DNA of 64,000 nucleotides from Larix kaempferi (GCA_027924585.1 BSBM01000779.1:18768001-18832000); one strand, 5' to 3'. Positions 12,481-23,714 are shown, numbered from the stretch's first letter. Numbers and translations are program-made. Notes: a model not told the origin generated them from the letters alone.

Positions 12481-12916
12481 TATGCATTTAATGGTTGCTA
12501 TACATCAGCAAACAGTAGTCAACTTGCATATCAAAATACATGAAGATGAAGTCAAAGTGCTTGCACTCATTGAATCTCGAGCAGACCTGTGTTTCCTAAA
12601 AAGAAAGTATGTTGATCCTCATTATTGGGAACCTTGTCGAACTCCAGTTCGAGGATTTGGAGGAAGAAAAGCAATCGAGTACAAAACCAGTTTTGGAAAG
12701 GTATGTCTTGGCAATTTTTATATAAATTGTATCTTTCTACTAGTTGAAGATGACTTTACTCATGAATGTATTATTGGAACTAGTTTGCTATCTACTACTA
12801 TTCCTTATGGTGTCAAGTATAATAGTAGAGGCCAAATTGGTTATCATTTTACTGTTAAAAGAAAAGAAATATTTCTTCCACTAGTGTCATCTGAAGAAAA
12901 AACTCACTCAATCTAG
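12481..12916 (+). pseudogene. aspartic protease domain, altered active site
   Basis: Pepsin-like retroviral-type protease that would cut the polyprotein. The fold is recognisable from the hydrophobic pattern: VLALIESRADLCFL, the GFGGR flap-like segment, and ECIIGTSLL in place of the usual I-I-G-[MTN]-D/x-L block. The catalytic Asp-Thr/Ser-Gly triad position reads Glu-Ser-Arg (12572-12580), which should abolish activity. TAG at 12914 follows. Confidence 0.7.
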
Positions 12917-13960
12917 ACCCTAGAAGTAAATACTGTAAGGGAAAAAATAAAAGAAAAAGGGATCCAGATTAGAGCAATCAAGAAAGTTGAGCACCTATAC
13001 AGGCTAGAAGAAGAATTAAAAAATCCCGGTGTACAACAAAAAATTGAAGAAATAAGAAAAGAATTTGCTGACGAGGTTTGCCACACGTCTCCTAATGCAT
13101 TCTGGCATAGGAAACAGTTTTGGGTAAACCTAAAATACAGAGAAGGGTTCCAGGGAAACCCTAGTAGAAGCAGAGCCATCCCAATGAATAAATAATATAG
13201 ACAACTCTGCAAAAAGAAAATTGAAGATTTGCTGAACAAAGGACTCATCCAAAGATCAAGAAGTCCATGGTCATGTGCAGCATTCTATGTCAACAAACAT
13301 TCAGAGCAGGTTCGAGGAGTTCCTAGGATGGTCATCAACTACAAACCTCTAAATGATGCTTTGGAATGGATCCGGTATCCAATTCCAAACAAATATGATT
13401 TGATCAAACGGATAGCAGGAGCCAAAATCTTTTCAAAGTTTGATCTCAAGTCTGGCTTTTGGAAAATTGGCATAAAACTAGAAGATCAGTATAAAACAGC
13501 CTTCAATGTGCCTCATGGACAATATGAATGGAAGGTAATGCCATTTGGCCTGAAGAATGCCCCTTCATAGTTCCAGAGAATTATGGAGTCTGTTCTGGAA
13601 CCATACATGGACTGGTTGATGGTATATATTGATGATATTTTAGTATTTTCAAAGTCCATTGAAGAACACATAAAACATCTCAGAACACTATTGCATGTTG
13701 TACATAAGAATGGGTTCATTTTTTCAGAAAAGAAGATGAAATTGTTCCAAACTGATATTGAATTCTTGGGACAGAGAATTAAACATGGAAAGATAGAAGT
13801 TCAGAAGCATGCCATTGAGTTTGCAGAAAAGTTCTCTGATGTAATCACAGATAAAAAACAATTACAGAGATTTCTGGGATGCTTGAACTATGTTGCAGCC
13901 TACTATGAAAATTGTGCTCAAGATAGAAAGCTGCTTAATAAAAGATTGGGAACAAACCCT
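12917..13960 (+). pseudogene. reverse transcriptase domain
   Basis: RNA/DNA-dependent polymerase of the pararetrovirus. The plus-strand frame shows a lead segment ending in LLNKGLIQRS, motif A FSKFDLKSGFW, the FGLKNAPS block, YIDD at 13625-13636 followed by ILVFSKS, FLGQRI, and the connection FLGCLNYVA. Both catalytic motifs (DLKSG and YIDD) are intact. It is broken by TAA at 13193 and TAG at 13568, and there is no frameshift. The DNA on either side stays in frame 2 of the window. Confidence 0.9.
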
Positions 13961-14449
13961 CCTCCATGGTTAAAACAACACACTGAAGCGGTACGAAGGA
14001 TAAAAGGAAAGGTGAGAACTCTTCCTATCCTTCATGTTATTGATGAAGATCTCATGAAGATCCTTGAGACTGATGCTTCAGAAGAAGGCTAGGGAGCAGT
14101 ACTAAAGCAGTGCAGGAAAGACTGCAATGGCAAGGATGAAGAAATAGTATGGTTCACTTCAGGAACTTGGAACGATGCACAGAAAAAATACCATACTATT
14201 GATAAGGAAATAAAGGCTTGTCTAAATGCAATTCAAAAATTTGAAATTCATCTAATGAATAAGAAGTTCTTAATAAGAACAGACAGCCAAGCAATGGAGT
14301 TTGTATTGGAAAATCCAATACGAAACTCTACTGCTAAAGCAAAGTTTGCTAGATGGCAGGCAATGTTTTCCCAGTATGAGTTTGAAATTAAACACATAAA
14401 AGGTTCTGAGAATTGTATTGCTGATTTTTTAAGCAGAGAACATTTGTAG
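13961..14449 (+). pseudogene. RNase H domain
   Basis: Would degrade the RNA template during reverse transcription. The carboxylate pattern is complete: ETDAS, then DKEIKACLNAI, then RTDSQAM, ending with ENCIADFLSRE, the usual C-terminal block. TAG at 14090 interrupts it just after the first Asp. TAG at 14447 lies where many caulimovirid polyproteins end, so this one may be the real terminus, although the frame continues. Confidence 0.88.
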
Positions 14450-15373
14450 GAAAAATATGGAACTCAGACCCCAAGTTGCATGGTGATTATCACAGAATGG
14501 CATGAAGGAAGCAACACATGCAGATATTTAGATGAACAAATGAGCTGGAGTGACTACGCTAGCCAATGGAAGCCAACCTAGCAGCTTAGGTCTACAGAGG
14601 TATCCGATGAAAATCTGCAGCATCCCAACCTATTAATAAACTTGGTCCCAGAGCATCGACGGTATCCAACGTCAACAATCACCGTCCCAAACATGGTTTA
14701 CGGCCGACAACTCCGACAAGCAATAGATGCCTCCCATACTCTCCAGACACATTTCCAAGACTTGCGTCTTATCAGTACAAAATCTACTTTAGGTCAAGTC
14801 CTTGAGCAATATTATTGTATCAATCAAATGCGTGGTCTGGCAGCTTGGCCAGGAAATGATGGTGCCTTAAGATTCCCCTTCACGGATATCAACTATGGCA
14901 GCTATCAGAAGATGTGGTGGGATTTCTTAAAAAAGGACAATAGAGACCATGATTACTTTGCCAAAATCAAGTTTTGCCTCCAGCGAGCCCATGTGATCCA
15001 TGAAATTCCTGAGTGGATTCATTGTTGGTGGAATGATTTCGGCCTCAGCAAAAGCGGAGTGGACCCTGCAATAATTCAGCATGAACATAGCCAGTACTGT
15101 ATCCCGTGCTCCAAGGTGGAAGACATGTATATAAGTGATGTGTGTGATAATACTCATTTACTACATACTTTTATTTCAAATAAATTCCAATGGCTTGTGA
15201 AGACCAAAATTCAAGTACAAAACAGAAATGGGCAACGCATCATCATCCGGACCATCTATACAAAAATGTGGGACCCCACTTATCAACGTCGGTATGGCCA
15301 TCCATACGACGATATGATAGAATGGCCCCAGACTCGTACTGCCTACAGTTTTTTGATTGATGACAATTGCTAG
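14450..15373 (+). pseudogene. downstream module of unknown function, same frame as polyprotein
   Basis: A further 300 codons in the same frame, interrupted only by TAG at 14579, ending at TAG 15371. No family is recognised. Visible features are several Trp-rich spots (KMWWDFLKK, HCWWNDFG), a His/Cys segment (HEHSQYCIPC) and a basic C-terminal third. No ATG opens the longest uninterrupted part, which fits read-through, fusion or expression from an ATG lost to mutation. Some endogenous caulimovirids carry a second ORF of unknown role after RT-RNase H, and this is the position expected for it. Confidence 0.55.
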
Positions 15374-15540
15374 TGTCCTCATCATGAAAGGTTTTTCGTG
15401 GGATTCCTCTTTCAAAATCTCCACTGTGTAATGTCACTTCTGTCATAAAAGGTTTTCTGTGGGATTCCTTACTAAATATCTCCACTATGTATTGTCATCT
15501 CGATAATAAGTAGTTTCTGTGATCTCCACTTTGTAAAGAG
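15374..15540 (+). repeat. three direct repeats in viral intergenic region
   Basis: Three tandem copies of about 60 bp (starting near 15376, 15436 and 15498), each with a GGTTTTYYGTGGGATTCC-like core and ATCTCCACTRTGTA; the third is shortened. They lie upstream of the TATA box, the place where pararetroviral promoters carry enhancer repeats. Confidence 0.7.
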
Positions 15541-15708
15541 CCACGATCATGATTTGTCACATGGAGACTCAGGACACTTTCCTGACTTCTGGTGCGGTTT
15601 GACCCACATCTCCGACACAAATTTAACTGGCCATCTTTAAGGACGATTTGATTCGATTTCACGGGACCTACAATGGATTCTCCCAAAGGATCCAAGGCTC
15701 CTCCATGT

Positions 15709-15716
15709 TATAAATA
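15709..15716 (+). promoter_or_regulatory. TATA box, likely pregenomic RNA promoter
   Basis: TATAAATA stands after the last coding module and the direct repeats, as in the large intergenic region of Caulimoviridae. A pyrimidine-rich start region (CTTCTTCATTTGGCATTCGC) follows about 25-30 bp downstream. The usual initiator-tRNA primer site was looked for downstream and not found. Confidence 0.5.
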
Positions 15717-16640
15717 TGAGCCTGCCTTCTTCATTTGGCATTCGCATTCTTAGAGAGTCTAGAATTTGAGTCTACAAGTGTTTCAGTAGTTGAAGCTTGC
15801 AAGGTCTGATAGGTTTCTAGGCAAGATTGTATGCTCTGCGAGTTGCCAGCACTGGTATAACATCGCATCAGAATATCTTAGCCTGTGTGTCCAAGATAGG
15901 TGTCGTTCTGATCTTTCTACGCAGTGCTTCCAGAAGCCTTCGAGTAGGTTCGGCGCTTCGGCCCTTACCCAATGAAAAATGAGCCTGCGTGCATAAGACA
16001 GAGGAATATTAGAAGTCTGAGAACTATTTGTAATATGAAAAGCTCTGTAATTATTCCACTTCAATTAACATAAAGTCTGGGTACCATTCCCAGTTTCGAA
16101 TTTGTGTATTTCTGGTTTGTCTAAGCCGTATCACCCATTAGCCCGGGTCTAGAATTCCTTGCTATCTCGTAAGATTCATTGTTCTGGTTGTGAATAGCAG
16201 TAAGTCACAAAGTAAGTCTCGAGGGAGCAGTAGTACATGTTCGACAAGTTAAGGAGCAGTCGAAGAAAGATAGCAGGCGTGTGAGTTTCAGTCATTCAAG
16301 CCAGGAAAAGCAAGCCCGACGCTGGAAGTTGCTCTAGTCTACCAGATGTAGAGGCCCCTGCCTTTCTCGTTGTTCCTGCTACCTATGCTTCTATGGCCTT
16401 TGCCTATACTGATGCTGGATCGACTTTAAATAAACAACCGCTGAAACAACTGGATCAAAAGAAGCGGCTGGCTTTTACTTTATCACGGTCTGGCTTGTTG
16501 GCTAGCTAGGTGGGAGTAATAGCTAGCTTGCGAGCTGACTTATCGGGTTCTAAGAGAGAGCGTAACCAGTGCAGTGCAAAGGAACACGTTTTTGAATCCC
16601 TAAGGACTAAGGGACGCTACCCTATTCTCTCATAGTAAAA
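15717..16640. other. end of viral leader and unassigned sequence
   Basis: Non-coding on both strands. To about 16100 it may be the viral leader. From about 16140 base composition is more balanced than the neighbourhood, with segments such as GCTAGCTAGGTGGGAGTAAT that look more like organellar spacer DNA. No product recognised. Confidence 0.4.
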
Positions 16641-17130
16641 ATACTAGTGGACAGACAGCAATTGGCAGACCTACACCCGGTAAAATAGAGGTCTCATAAG
16701 GGAAGGAGCCACCCAAGTCCCAACCTTTATATAAATCTGTGTGCCAGTGGAAAGACCGTAAGTGGGAATACCTTTATACTTTTATCGTACAAGTGCCTGT
16801 CGAAAGAATGCAACCTCGGATCTCTGTTATAGTCCAAGTACTAGTGGATACTTCGAATCCACCTTTTAGTTCCAGTGTTTGTAGAATGACAGCTACCTTT
16901 CATTCTAGAGGGTACCCATATATGCATGTAAAAGAAGGAGCCGCTTTATACCTTTTTGAATTCAAGTGTCAGTGGAAAGACAGCTATCAACCTACATTCA
17001 ATTTAGAGAGGCCTATTAAGGGAAAGAGCCACCCAATCTCTCTATAAATCTATGTGCCAGTGGAAACATAGCAACCTTATACCTTTTAGATTACAAGCGA
17101 CAGTTGAAGGATAGTAACTCGGACTTTCTT
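16640..17130 (+). repeat. degenerate tandem array with GCCAGTGGAAAGAC core
   Basis: Variants of AAGTGCCAGTGGAAAGACAGCAACC occur near 16643, 16741, 16791, 16836, 16873, 16963, 17053 and 17094, spaced at roughly 40-50 bp or twice that. Copies are strongly diverged. A longer repeat including AAGGGAAGGAGCCACCCAA occurs at about 16697 and 17019. Confidence 0.6.
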
Positions 17131-18274
17131 TTTGCAATTTATTTTCATGATAGATGTGTTCTAACACTATCACTATTAGAAATTACTTCATTATAATTTT
17201 TATTTTCTATGAATTATACAAATATTTTATAATATTAACTATTGTCTATAGAGAGTAAAGGACATTCAATTTGGTGTTATAGCATTGTGCCATCTTCAAC
17301 ATAATTAAAGTTATGAATATTCTAACTTGGAAGAGTGGAATAAAAAGAGGTTATATTATTTAGTAGGTGTTGTATCAAGGGTTAGAATTTGATGGGCAAA
17401 ATGCCGATCATGGGCCGTTTAAACGAAGAAAACAAAACAGTAAAACATTTGTATTTAGTGTGGAAACCGTCATTGTTAACGGGTGAGATTTTTCCCAAAT
17501 TCCTACCATCTTATATCACTAAGTGCAATCTATTTATCAAATTTAATAGGTGTTTGCTTTAATTGCACATTTTCCTATTTTCTATTGTGCATCTTGAGTG
17601 GCCAAAAGCCTGTCTTGAGGTTAAAATATTTAGAATGTAATTGTGGGTTATACATATTATATATATTAATTTATGTTGTTGTATTATAGATTGTACTTAT
17701 GAAGTGCAAGACTAATAATTATAATAAATTAATAAAAAACTCTAACATGAGACAAGCAGACCCCACAATGGCATAATGGAAAATTATAAATGTTTCCTTG
17801 AACACGGTAATATCCTATGTGGATTCTTCGTAAAAAGTATCTATAGTGATATTTGGATTATGCTAAAATACTTGCGAGTAGGATTGAGGGTAGGAAAAAT
17901 TCTTTTTTATGTGAGATATTATGTTTATAAACAAGGGTGCAATCAATATAAAATATAAGCTCATTATGGAAAAAACCCTATACTTGTATCTAGGTAATAT
18001 GACAGGTAAAGAGGTTTGTTTTTTTTAAGAAGTTGTTTTCAAAAACATGCCTTGAGGTTAAGTATTGCAACATAAAACGGAAACTTTATTCAGCTTATTT
18101 TATTGATTTAAAGGGAAACTATTCAATTACAATCGCTCAGGACTTGCACCTCGCTTCATCCTTTTTGAGATATGTCGTTTGACAAGCAAATACCTTTTCT
18201 CTCTTGTTGCACCTCACACGGCTGCTACATCATCCGTCTGTTGGCTCACCTAAGCCCCAACAATGTGAGCTATT
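17131..18274. other. intergenic, AT-rich
   Basis: No coding motif on either strand. Short open frames at 17483-17689 and 17776-17958 match nothing I recognise. Confidence 0.5.
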
Positions 18275-18640
18275 GGAAGGCGTGTAATGAGTATTGGTTC
18301 CATTTAAATGAGTATGAGTTCCTTAAAGTGTAATGAGTATTGGTACTGGGTGAAAGGCTCTGAGGTTCCTGAAAGTGTAATATAGGATTGGTTTCCAGAA
18401 CGCCAAATGGTGAAGAACTGAAAGCGTAAGGGGCTGAAAGCATAACTAAGTCATAACTAAGTAATGTAGTAATGTTTCCAGAAAGCTTAATGAGTATTGT
18501 GGTTCCTGAAAGCTTACTTAATGAGGATTGTTTTCATAAGGCATAATGTGTGAAGGAACTGAAAGCATAATGCAGGAATCTAGGGCTGTAGGATTGGTAA
18601 CAGAAGGCCAAATGTGTGCATGAAATGAAAGGTTCCTCCT
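18275..18640 (+). repeat. degenerate minisatellite, TAATGAGTATTGGTTCCTGAAAG
   Basis: About ten variants of a 25-35 bp unit built from TAATGAGTATTGG, TTCCTGAAAG and CATAA run through this stretch, diverged and interrupted. It is non-coding. Confidence 0.6.
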
Positions 18641-19019
18641 CCTTTTTCTACTTCCTGAAAGATTTCTTATTTATCTGTCAGGTTTGTATGAGAATCTGGC
18701 TGTTGTCCTCCCGCAGGAGCACCTCTCTCGGCATATCGGGCTATCAATAAATCAGTCAAGCATTATCCACCTCCCTTCCCTAACTGGCACTACCTGCATA
18801 ATGGTGTATGTCATCCATACTCAAACAGGTGATCATAAGTAATGCATCTTCATGTTATGAACCATTCATCCAAGCCCCTTTGATCCAAGTAGCCAGCAAC
18901 ACGTAGGGCCCAATGGTGTACATGGAGTACCAGCTAGCGGATCACCATCTACCTACCTTCCAGTAATGGGGGGATGGAACTCAGCCTAGATGGGAACGAA
19001 GAAGGTGTTCGATTTGCAG

Positions 19020-19255
19020 AACCCCCGTAAATTTGACAGCTTCCCATTTTCCCTTGATAGATTAACCCCAAAAGTTTGTTTTTTTGCAGTTTCCCCATAG
19101 TTTTTGATAGATTGGAATTTTATCTAGATAGACCACCCCAGAAAGTTAGATATTGGCTCTAACCCTGTGTTTTTCAAAGTAATTCATTTTCCCGAGAGAG
19201 ATGGACCCAAAAAGTTGGGTTTTGGCAAAATTCCCATAATTTTGACAGCTTTTCA
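19020..19255 (+). repeat. three degenerate copies of a 75-85 bp unit
   Basis: Units near 19020, 19093 and 19176 share GATAGATT.ACCCCAAAAAGTT, a TTTTGGCA-like block and TTCCCATAATTTTGACAGCTT. The DNA between 18640 and 19020, and on to 19800, showed no gene. Confidence 0.5.
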
Positions 19256-19818
19256 TTAAAACTAAGCGGATGAAAATATTTATTAAGGTCTTGCTTTAGT
19301 TCTTGAAACAACGCTCTTATCCGTTATTACTTTTTCGAACCTCTACAAGGAATGTTACCTCCCAAAATATATTATTCACGAGAGGGCACGAAGGTCGAAG
19401 CTGCTTGTCCTTCCTATAATTCGTTTTTATTATGATGCCATTCATAGCATATGAATAAATAAATTTATGCAAGTCGAAGCCACCTTTACTTAAAGCCTCT
19501 CACACTCCCCTAACTATAAGGGAGGAAGCATATGCCATTGGCAGAAGCAATGGGGGGACATCCACTAGGGAAACAAAAGGAAATTCCATATTTATTTACA
19601 TAGAAATTCCATTTATTTTACCTAGATGAATCAAAAGAGGATCATCTCACCCATCAAAATGCTTTTTTAAACAAGGAAACATGCCCAATGAGAAGGACTT
19701 GAAGGGACTCAATAGTAGTCAGGAGGAGGATTTTTAAATCCTGCTTGTCCAAACCAAACACGACAAAGATGGATGCAACGACTCCACTATGGAATTGAAT
19801 TGCACCTAGCCTATGGGA

Positions 19819-19904
19819 CAAAGATTTTACTTTTCCCTTTTTTCATATTTTTGCAAATATTAAAAAAAAGACTTTTGAAAATGTTCATAATTACATAACT
19901 GGTT
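19819..19904 (+). repeat. dispersed repeat, copy 2
   Basis: Same orientation and nearly the same sequence as 7763-7855, ending ATAACTGGTTTT. The 12-kb distance and differing flanks point to an interspersed repeat, not a local duplication. Confidence 0.7.
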
Positions 19905-20109
19905 TTCAAAATACAAAATCTAAATATGATTCATTTGAACTTAGTCTCGTAATATATCTAGTGATAAAATCTAGAACTGCATATTTTACCTCTATCACCC
20001 CTTTCTTGTTCCTTGTGTATATGACCATTCCTTTTGGTAATTGAATTTCTTGCTTTGAAAGCACACCAGCTTTCTCATTAACATATGCAAAACGTGTTGA
20101 AAGCTCCTG

Positions 20110-20460
20110 CTAGTTTCTTCAATAAGAGCGAATATCTTGCAAATTGTTGTTTAAAATATTTTTCTTACCCTTCATTACATCAACCATTAGGGTCGAGTCT
20201 CCAAAATCCTATAGATTTTCTACTCTTTCATCCTTTAGACTAAAATATTGTGGTTCTCAAGACCAAGCACTCAGCTCTGTTATTGGAGTGTTTCCCATTA
20301 TTTGCTTTGAATTCTATACTAAGGTCTTCAACAAACAAAAAATAATGTCACCCAGACCACAATCTCCAGTTTCACCATTAGAACCTCCATCAAAGAAACA
20401 CCAGCTGCAGTTACATTTAATTTTGTTCTCTTTCTGCATTCTCTCCTTACCTGAATCTCA
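20110..20460 (-). pseudogene. RNase H-like domain relic
   Basis: On the minus strand one frame, with three stops, carries the RNase H carboxylate pattern in order: CFFDGGSNGETGD (first Asp, near 20390), NTPITELSA (Glu) and FGDSTLMVDVMKG (second Asp, near 20200), then NNNLQDIRS. Spacing fits an RNase H fold of the kind found in Gypsy (Tat) elements and LINEs. No RT was found beside it. It is a decayed transposon fragment; the parent element is not identified. Confidence 0.5.
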
Positions 20461-20579
20461 TTTATTAAAAAATTTATGCAGAGCAAGTACCTCTGCATAC
20501 ACTAAAAAATTTGTGATTGAATACCTTCAAAAATCTTACGGCTCTCCAAATGCCCCAGGCAACTAGCACGCACTTTATC

Positions 20580-21620
20580 AATTTTAAATCAGCTCTTTTT
20601 ATGCACTGCATTAAGCAATCTTCAATTGTGTTGCATTAAAAAATCTTCAATTGTGTCAGTTTCCCATAATTTTTCCACATTGAGATCATCACTGATACCT
20701 TCCAAGGTCTATTTTGTGAAAGGGCATAATATGAAGAAGTGTTCACTAGTTTTCTCCAAAATATATATAAAGTTTATTAATTTATATTAAAAATATATAC
20801 AAAAATTGATTAGTATAAATATTATTTTTTATTTAATGATTAATTTATATTTTTTACCTAACTACTTTTATCTCGTTATATATACAATTATCAATTATAA
20901 AATAATTAAAAAAAAAAACCATATGTCTCTCTTCTTAAATATCTATCTTAAATCTTTATTAGCCCATTAATATCTACTAGAACGTTGTATTTCTACACAT
21001 CAATACTAATACCGACACCCTTGTATTTCTCCTTGTACTTCTCACTTAATTTATTGTCCTTGTACTTCTGACTTAATTTATTGTCCTCGTATTTCTCCGT
21101 AATCAATAGGCCACCCCACAGAAAGAATTTTAAGGGTTTTAGAACCAAAATTTTCCCTGAAAATGACAAGATTTATAAATATGCAATTTCAACAATCTGA
21201 AATACATAATTTAGAATAAATGACTGGTTCAGGAACTACCCAAATCATCGAAATTATGATTTAAACAATTGTTCCTTTGCCAGATTGCAGTGAACGGGGT
21301 TTTGGTTGTTGCTTAGACAACTCCTGTAGAGATTAGGGTAGTGCACCACTAGGTTCAAGAAAAAATCCATTATCTTATCTATATATACCAAGATCTAAGA
21401 TGACATCCCATAGTCATTTAAGGAGGAAAGCGATGCTCTTCAAACGTAGGATAGTTGATGAGGCATACAAGTAAGTGTGGTGTGTTGATAATATGGATAA
21501 AAATAAAGTACAATTGAGTGGTTCCAAGTAGATATACCATCAAGACGATTCCAAGAGGGGAAAGAAGAAGTGGAAAGGTAGGGATAAGAATGAAACATTC
21601 ACTTCACATAGCTGCGAAGA
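20580..21620. other. intergenic before LTR copy A
   Basis: AT-rich, no gene recognised. A short duplication of CTTGTACTTCTSACTTAATTTATTGTCC lies at about 21030-21085. The last bases before 21621 share only GATAAGAAT and GAAGA with the 3' internal end of the chromovirus at 44200-44229. Confidence 0.4.
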
Positions 21621-23299
21621 TGTTACCCCCAAGACATTATTATTTTATTTTGATTTTTCTATTTGTGAAAAATATTTCCAAAACAATTACTTTTGTAAGA
21701 GTTATTTAAAAATAAATAAAAAATACTCACAAGAGGTGTGAGTGACACTTTGCACAATAATGCATTATTTTATAATAAGTAAAAGAAAAATACACTTGGA
21801 GAATTCACTTAAATGAAGGGACACCACCATGACACAGGGAACATGTGTAAATAAAGCAAGGGATATTTTTACCAATCAAATCTAATCTAAAGGGTCAAAT
21901 ACGAGACAAGATCCTAAATAATAGGGATTGAAGGATTGATTGAGATTTGATTGGGATGGCACAAGACTTGGGCAAAAACTATATGTATTGGTGCACTGAG
22001 ATAGCATGAGACATTGTGTTGTGCATAGAGAAACTGTGTTGAGTGTTTCTCTCTTTCATAAGTCCATCATTGCTTGTTACAGACTCTAAGAGAGAGTGCC
22101 ACATGGAAGTATTGCTTGGTGTTCTAATGCATGGTGGTGATCCATCTCGGGGGTGGAGTTGGGCTAATAGTGGTGCTGCTCTCTCTTATGGTTGGGAGGA
22201 GATAATTCTCCAACGATTTTTTTCCCTATTATAAGTACATTGCTTATTTTGCAGGTATGCATATATGATAAAATTTATATTGGAATTTTATTAAGAAAAT
22301 GACGATTATTTTTACCGAAACCGAATGTTGAATGGATAGCATTATTATTAATTTTAAGTTCTATTAATAATGCTAAGATAAATTTTAGTAAAAGGAGGTT
22401 CTATGCATATTTTATATCAAATAAGAGGGTTAAATCGAATGCTTTTGGAAAGGAAGAACTCTGTTCTCCATTTATAATAAGTGATTGCATAAAATTATAT
22501 CTATGGAAATGATAAATCATGTTCTTTGTCCATAAGTTAGTAAACATGTAAATGGAGATCAAGGACTCTGCCCTTTATTTATAAATTGTTGAATGCACAA
22601 AAGATTGCTTCTAGTTTGAACTTTGTGTTTGCTCGTCTCTGATAATGGATCGGACTTGTGGGAAAAAATTGCTCTATGTTTATAATCTATAGAATTCACA
22701 AGAGATTTCTTTTATTTTGAACTCTGTCTTTGTTCATATTTGATAATGGATCGGCCTTGTGGGTATGAGCTCTATTTATATGGTATCAATCCCTTGTGTT
22801 TACATTGATTATAGTCTTCCTTTAGCAATATCATGGATCACATCCTCTGTAAGATCGTTGAACTTTTTCTTAGATTAACGACGAACTTTGTATGCAAAAG
22901 GGTGCGGATTTCCTGTTGCGTTATTTTAAAAGATGTTGCATAGTTGTAGATCCAATGTTGTGGAAACAATTAAATGATGCTCAATATTTTAAAATGGAAA
23001 TTAAATATTTGGCTATAAAACCATGCAATGTCTTTGTTTATTTATATGTTTTCTCATAGAAGCCAAGCGAGTTAATTGAAATGTTTCGTGAATTAAAACA
23101 TGTTATTCATGGAAATGGTAGTATAAAAAATAATGTGAGTTTTTGTATTTATTTTACAATGGATATGAGATTGCGACCCTATGCATTATCTCTAAAGAAT
23201 TTACTCAGTCCTATTTGGCATCAGATTATCGTCCAGAGTATCATCTAAACCACTGTCCAAATTGCATGAATTCACTCATGTATTATTTCGATAAGAATA

Positions 23300-23701
23300 T
23301 GTGAAGAACCTGCAACAATTAATTAATGAAACTACACGAGATAGTAGAAATAAAAGACTCAGAATCACTTTTATTGATCGCAGGCCACTTTGAGGGGGCA
23401 ACCTCCTTTGAGCAAGCTCAATACGAATAACTTCATGGTACCTTCATTGGTCTCAACACAAACTTATAGACTAAGTCTAGGTGCCAATACCATGGGTCAA
23501 TACCATGTGTCAATACAAACCATGGGCCAATACAAACTATGGATCAACAATTACTACAGGACGACTTACAAAGCATATGCGTCCAACAACAATAATACAA
23601 ACTATGGATCAACAAATACTACGGGGCGACTTACAAAGCATATGTGTCCAACAACAATATACTAACAAAGTAAATACAAGGGTTGACATGGGTTCCTAAC
23701 A
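23300..23701 (-). repeat. 3' LTR of the Gypsy element
   Basis: 402 bp, matching 26905-27306. It contains a 65-bp tandem duplication (23531-23595 and 23596-23660) that is also present in the other LTR, so it predates insertion. Confidence 0.92.
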
Positions 23702-23714
23702 TCCCCTCTCCCTT
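23702..23714 (-). other. polypurine tract
   Basis: Minus-strand AAGGGAGAGGGGA directly before the 3' LTR, the plus-strand primer for reverse transcription. Confidence 0.8.

Larger units (their letters stand above)
8543..16100 (+). mobile_element. endogenous caulimovirid (pararetrovirus), near full length, decayed
   Basis: Domain order on the plus strand is movement protein, spacer with coiled coil, capsid, zinc knuckle, aspartic protease, RT, RNase H, C-terminal module, then an intergenic region with direct repeats and a TATA box. The span of about 7.5 kb matches the genome size of Caulimoviridae. All domains from 8543 to 15373 share one frame. Internal stops fall at 8702 (TGA), 9653 and 13193 (TAA), and 10034, 11660, 12914, 13568, 14090, 14447 and 14579 (TAG). 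No LTRs or integrase are present, as expected for a virus integrated by host repair. The single long polyprotein and integration in a plant genome recall florendovirus- and gymnendovirus-type endogenous lineages; genus is not assigned. Right border uncertain. Confidence 0.85.

Noticed and set aside
15840-15870. TGGTATAACATC as a caulimovirid tRNA-iMet primer site
   Set aside because: Matches TGGTATCAGAGC only in the first six bases; not convincing.
20144-20566. 140-codon plus-strand frame
   Set aside because: No motif; the RNase H pattern is on the opposite strand.
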